Below are positions 61,239 to 64,000 of a DNA stretch of 64,000 nucleotides, piece after piece (within the stretch, counting starts at the first letter, position 1; every line of letters starts with the position of its first letter). The translations under genes and the position numbers were made by a program. The notes under the pieces are model-generated. The model searched no databases. It was not told the DNA's origin and saw only the letters and a list, made by a program, of their open reading frames with translations. This DNA comes from Bradyrhizobium yuanmingense. GTDB lineage: Bacteria; Pseudomonadota; Alphaproteobacteria; Rhizobiales; Xanthobacteraceae. The stretch covers positions 186,001 to 250,000 of the forward strand of contig NZ_FMAE01000003.1 in assembly GCF_900094575.1 (NCBI RefSeq), given 5' to 3'.

Positions 61239-61363
61239 GTCATTCCGGGGCGCGCGAAGCGCGAACTACGGTGCGCAATTGCGCACCGGAGAATCCATTT
61301 ACCTGCAGAGTCTGCCGCCCGATGGATTCCGGGCTCGCGCCAAGTGGCGCGCCCCGGAATGAC
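61239..61363. repeat. Dispersed palindromic repeat, family A copy 3
   Basis: Ends GTCATTCCGG and CCGGAATGAC, with the GCGCGCGAAGCGCG core and a GTGCGCAATTGCGCAC inner palindrome not shared exactly with the other two copies. Confidence 0.85.
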
Positions 61364-61381
61364 CGGCGGAGAGAGCCCGCC

Positions 61382-62824
61382 TCACCGCACCAGAATATTC
61401 CGGAACTGCCAGGGATCGCTGGTGTCGATGTCCTCCGGGAACAGTCCCGGACGATCCGTCAGCGGCGTCCAGTCGGTATAAAAGCCCTTCACCGGGCCGA
61501 GATAGGGCAGCTGAATTTCGAGCAGGCGCTCGAAATCCATCTCGTCGGCCTCGACGATGCCTTCGTTCGGGTTCTCCAGCGCCCAGACCATGCCGCCGAG
61601 CACGGCGGAGGTCACCTGCAGGCCGGTGGCGTTCTGGTAGGGCGCGAGCTCGCGGGTCTCTTCGATGGAGAGCTGCGAGCCGAACCAATAGGCGTTCTTG
61701 TCATGGCCGAACAGCAGCACGCCGAGTTCGTCGATGCCGTCGACGATCTCATTCTCGTCGAGGATGTGGTGCTTCTCCTGCATCTTCCCGGCGCGGCCGA
61801 ACATTTCATGCAGCGACAGCACGGCATCGTCGGCCGGATGGTAGGCATAGTGGCAGGTCGGCCGGTAGATCGCCTTGCCCGAGGCGTCGCGCACGGTGAA
61901 GTAATCGGCGATCGAGATCGACTCGTTGTGGGTGACGAGGAAGCCGTACTGGGCGCCGCGGGTCGGGCACCAGGTGCGCACGCGCGTGTTGGCGCCGGGT
62001 TGCATCAGATAGATGGCAGCGCCGCAGCCGGCTTCATGGGTGTGCGCATTCTCGGGCATCCATTTCTCATGGGTGCCCCAGCCGAGCTCGGATGGCTGCA
62101 TGCCTTCCGACAGGAAGCCTTCCACCGACCAGGTGTTGACGAAGACGTCCGGCTCCTTCGGCTTCTTCGAGCGCTGGGTGTCGCGCTCGGCGATGTGGAT
62201 GCCCTTGATGCCGGCCTGCCGCATCAAATCCGCCCATTCGCCCTTGGTCTTCGGCCTGGGTGCATTGAGCTTCAGATCGGCGGCGACATTGAGCAGCGCC
62301 TGCTTGACGAAGAAGGAGACCATGCCGGGATTGGCGCCGCAGCAGGAGATGGCCGTGGTCGAGCCGGCGGGACGGGCCTTCTTGGCGGCCAGCGTCGTTT
62401 CGCGTAGCGCGTAATTGGAGCGCGCTTCCGGACCCTTTGAGGAATCGAAATAGAAGCCAAGCCAGGGCTCGTTGACGGTGTCGATGTAGAGCGCGCCGAG
62501 CTCGTTGCAGAGCTCCATGATGTCGGTCGAGCCGGTATCGACCGAGAGATTGACGCAGAACCCCTGGCCGCCGCCCTCGGTGAGCAGCGGGGTCAGCACC
62601 TCGCGGTAATTGTCCTTGGTCAGCCCTTTCTGGATGAAGCGGACATTGTGCTTCTCGCAAAGCGCCTTGCGGCCCTCGTCCTTGGGGTCGAGCACGGTGA
62701 TGCGGGACTTGTCGTAATCGAGATGCCGCTCGATCAGGGGCAGCGTGCCTTTGCCGATGGAGCCGAAGCCGACCATGACGATGGGGCCGGTGATCTTCGC
62801 GTAGATCTGCGAGGGAGGGCTCAT
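61382..62824 (-). CDS. hss: Homospermidine synthase
   Basis: This 480-residue NAD-dependent enzyme makes homospermidine from two putrescines, a major polyamine in rhizobia. The N-terminal NAD motif is GFGSIGKGTLPLIERH, followed by ITVLDPKDEGRKALCEKHNV. Further family blocks are CVNLSVDTGSTDIMELCNELG, TVNEPWLGFYFDS, AISCCGANPGMVSFFVKQAL and GYGFLVTHNESISIADYFTV-like segments (here GAQYGFLVTHNESISI). Length matches the usual ~477. It lies 59 bp upstream of nothing on its strand; the RidA gene shares the strand 60 bp behind. Confidence 0.96.
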   Translation of the reverse strand: MSPPSQIYAKITGPIVMVGFGSIGKGTLPLIERHLDYDKSRITVLDPKDEGRKALCEKHNVRFIQKGLTKDNYREVLTPLLTEGGGQGFCVNLSVDTGSTDIMELCNELGALYIDTVNEPWLGFYFDSSKGPEARSNYALRETTLAAKKARPAGSTTAISCCGANPGMVSFFVKQALLNVAADLKLNAPRPKTKGEWADLMRQAGIKGIHIAERDTQRSKKPKEPDVFVNTWSVEGFLSEGMQPSELGWGTHEKWMPENAHTHEAGCGAAIYLMQPGANTRVRTWCPTRGAQYGFLVTHNESISIADYFTVRDASGKAIYRPTCHYAYHPADDAVLSLHEMFGRAGKMQEKHHILDENEIVDGIDELGVLLFGHDKNAYWFGSQLSIEETRELAPYQNATGLQVTSAVLGGMVWALENPNEGIVEADEMDFERLLEIQLPYLGPVKGFYTDWTPLTDRPGLFPEDIDTSDPWQFRNILVR

Positions 62825-62883
62825 GGGATGGATTCTCCGGAACGTGCTGGCAGTGAGGGATGGATCAGGCGCTGCAGCGCTTG

Positions 62884-63279
62884 TCAGATGCTGCGGCGCT
62901 TGGCGGTGACTTCAATCTCGACCTTCATCTCGGGCCTCGCCAGGGCAGAGACGACCAGCAAGGTCGCCGCCGGCCTGATGTCGCCGAGGACCTCGCCGCA
63001 GACGGCGAAGTGGTCATCGATATAGCTGGCGTCGGTCACGTAATAGGTCGCACGGACGATATCGGCCATCTCGAATCCGCCCTCCTTCAGGGCGGCGGCG
63101 ATGGTCTTGAAGCAGTTGCGTGACTGGCTCGTGACATCTGATGGCATCGTCATCGTGGTGTAGTCATAGCCGGTCGTTCCCGCGACGAAGGCGAACTCGC
63201 CGTCGATCACGGCACGGCTGTAGCCGACGGACTTCTCGAGCGGGGAGCCGGTGGAGATCAGGCGACGGGACATGGTCAT
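62884..63279 (-). CDS. RidA-family protein
   Basis: This 131-residue Rid protein (YjgF/YER057c/UK114) hydrolyses reactive enamines/imines such as 2-aminoacrylate or has a related role. The core MSRRLISTGSPLEKSVGYSRAVI, the GTTGYDY segment, CFKTIAAALKEGGFEMADIVRATYYVTD, and the C-terminal RPAATLLVVSALARPEMKVEIEVTA match; the Arg equivalent to RidA Arg105 is in the RPAAT segment. ATG 63279 is preferred (alternative 63273). It is 59 bp before the homospermidine synthase gene, probably co-transcribed. Confidence 0.9.
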   Translation of the reverse strand: MTMSRRLISTGSPLEKSVGYSRAVIDGEFAFVAGTTGYDYTTMTMPSDVTSQSRNCFKTIAAALKEGGFEMADIVRATYYVTDASYIDDHFAVCGEVLGDIRPAATLLVVSALARPEMKVEIEVTAKRRSI

Positions 63280-63421
63280 GGGCCTCGACTGAAGGGGGTG
63301 TTTCGCGGGGTTAAAGGGCGTTTCCGGCGCCTGCGCAACCCCAAAGGAACGGGCCTCGCGCAGGCGCGGCAGGGCGTTGCCGCTCAATGCGGCTGCGGTC
63401 CGTCGCTACACGAGCGATCCC

Positions 63422-64000
63422 TCAGGCCGCGTGCGCCTCAGGCGCGCGAACCGACCTCCGTTTGGGCAGGGCCGCGCCGGTCGGGACGATCATCCCGGCG
63501 GCGCCATCAAGCGCGCCATCAGTGAACTCGATCGCCAGCAGGCGGTTGCGCTCGAACGGGCCGGGCAGCGACAGCTCGGCGGTCTTCTCGGCTGTGAAGC
63601 CGAAGCGGGCGTAATAGGGGGCATCGCCGAGCAGGATCACGGCGCCATGCCCGCGCGCCCGGGCGGCAGCCAGCGCTTGTTGCATCAGCGCGGCGCCGAT
63701 CCCGAGCTCGCGGCAGGCAGGGTCGACCGCCAGCGGTCCGAGGACCAGAGCGGGCCTGCCTCCGGCGCTGACATGCCACAGCCGCACGGTTCCCACGAGC
63801 TTGCCCTCGCGCATCGCCGACAGGGCAAGGCCTGCAGCGGGCGCGCGTCCGTCGCGCAGGCGCTGGCAGGTGCGGCCATGGCGGTTCTCGCCAAAGCAGG
63901 CATCGAGCAGCGCTTCACGCGTCGCGACGTCTCCAGCACGTTCCGCACGGATCACGAACGGAGCGGCTTTCGAGGTGAGGGCAACTTGCGGCTTCCGAGG
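63422..64000 (-). CDS. GNAT N-acetyltransferase, may extend past the window edge
   Basis: The visible part has the strands PALVLGPLAVDPACRELGIGAALMQQALAAARARGHGAVILLGD, in which ELGIGAAL is the Q/RxxGxG/A loop, followed by PYYARFGFTAEK. It resembles predicted acetyltransferases with a DACFGENRHGRTC segment near the N terminus. GTG at 63955 could be the start, but the frame stays open to the window end with in-register sequence ending APFV, which also looks like part of the protein, so the true start may lie outside. Substrate unknown. Confidence 0.8.
   Translation of the reverse strand, partial: PRKPQVALTSKAAPFVIRAERAGDVATREALLDACFGENRHGRTCQRLRDGRAPAAGLALSAMREGKLVGTVRLWHVSAGGRPALVLGPLAVDPACRELGIGAALMQQALAAARARGHGAVILLGDAPYYARFGFTAEKTAELSLPGPFERNRLLAIEFTDGALDGAAGMIVPTGAALPKRRSVRAPEAHAA

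Overview
The window looks like chromosomal DNA of a high-GC alphaproteobacterium, most likely Bradyrhizobium or a close relative. The main signs are a PhyR/NepR/EcfG general stress locus, a homospermidine synthase, a DUF3551 secreted protein, many acyl-CoA ligases and LIV-type ABC transporters, and dispersed palindromic repeats of the kind seen in Bradyrhizobium intergenic regions. I recognise no rRNA, tRNA, insertion sequence, phage or CRISPR array.

Layout. 1-5.4 kb: the end of an aspartate ammonia-lyase, then two paralogous nitronate monooxygenases, a thioesterase and an AMP-dependent acyl-CoA ligase. 5.5-9.0 kb: three small or membrane-anchored unknowns and a winged-helix/TPR regulator. 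9.4-19.5 kb: metabolic and transport genes (fumarase/aspartase-superfamily lyase, M29 aminopeptidase, cupin, amidohydrolase, DMT exporter, metallo-hydrolase, ABC exporter). 19.8-26.6 kb: an operon of LIV-type permeases and ATPases, a 612-aa acyl-CoA ligase and a periplasmic binding protein. 26.7-37.2 kb: an LprI-like protein, a LapG-like cysteine protease, and divergently a 1802-aa FecR/VCBS/LamG/RTX surface protein followed by a CHASE2 adenylate cyclase. 38.1-39.9 kb: ecfG-nepR divergent from phyR. 41.5 kb: htpG. 44.0-48.3 kb: two adenylate-forming ligases, an acyl carrier protein and an SDR reductase in a tight cluster. 49-53.8 kb: DUF3095, DUF2147, MATE, GNAT and Fe-SOD. 53.9-55.1 kb: a permease split into two half-size genes. 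55.1-60.8 kb: a zinc-uptake operon behind a Zur-type palindrome (His-rich peptide, znuC, znuB, znuA), a His-rich CobW GTPase, a WD40 protein and MgtC. 61.4-64 kb: homospermidine synthase, RidA and GNAT.

How it fits together. Three promoters matching the EcfG consensus exactly (GGAAC, 16-17 bp, CGTT) lie 28-35 bp before sodB and before two unknown Pro/Ala-rich single-TM proteins (starts at 6711 and 60892). The window therefore holds the stress sigma factor, its anti-sigma factor, its anti-anti-sigma factor and probable target genes. The zinc block looks like one starvation response, with an operator that almost touches the first start codon. The surface protein, the LapG-like protease and the CHASE2 cyclase may form an adhesion/signalling unit that uses cAMP; this is an inference. 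The acyl carrier protein cluster (44-48.3 kb) is the best candidate for an undescribed pathway.
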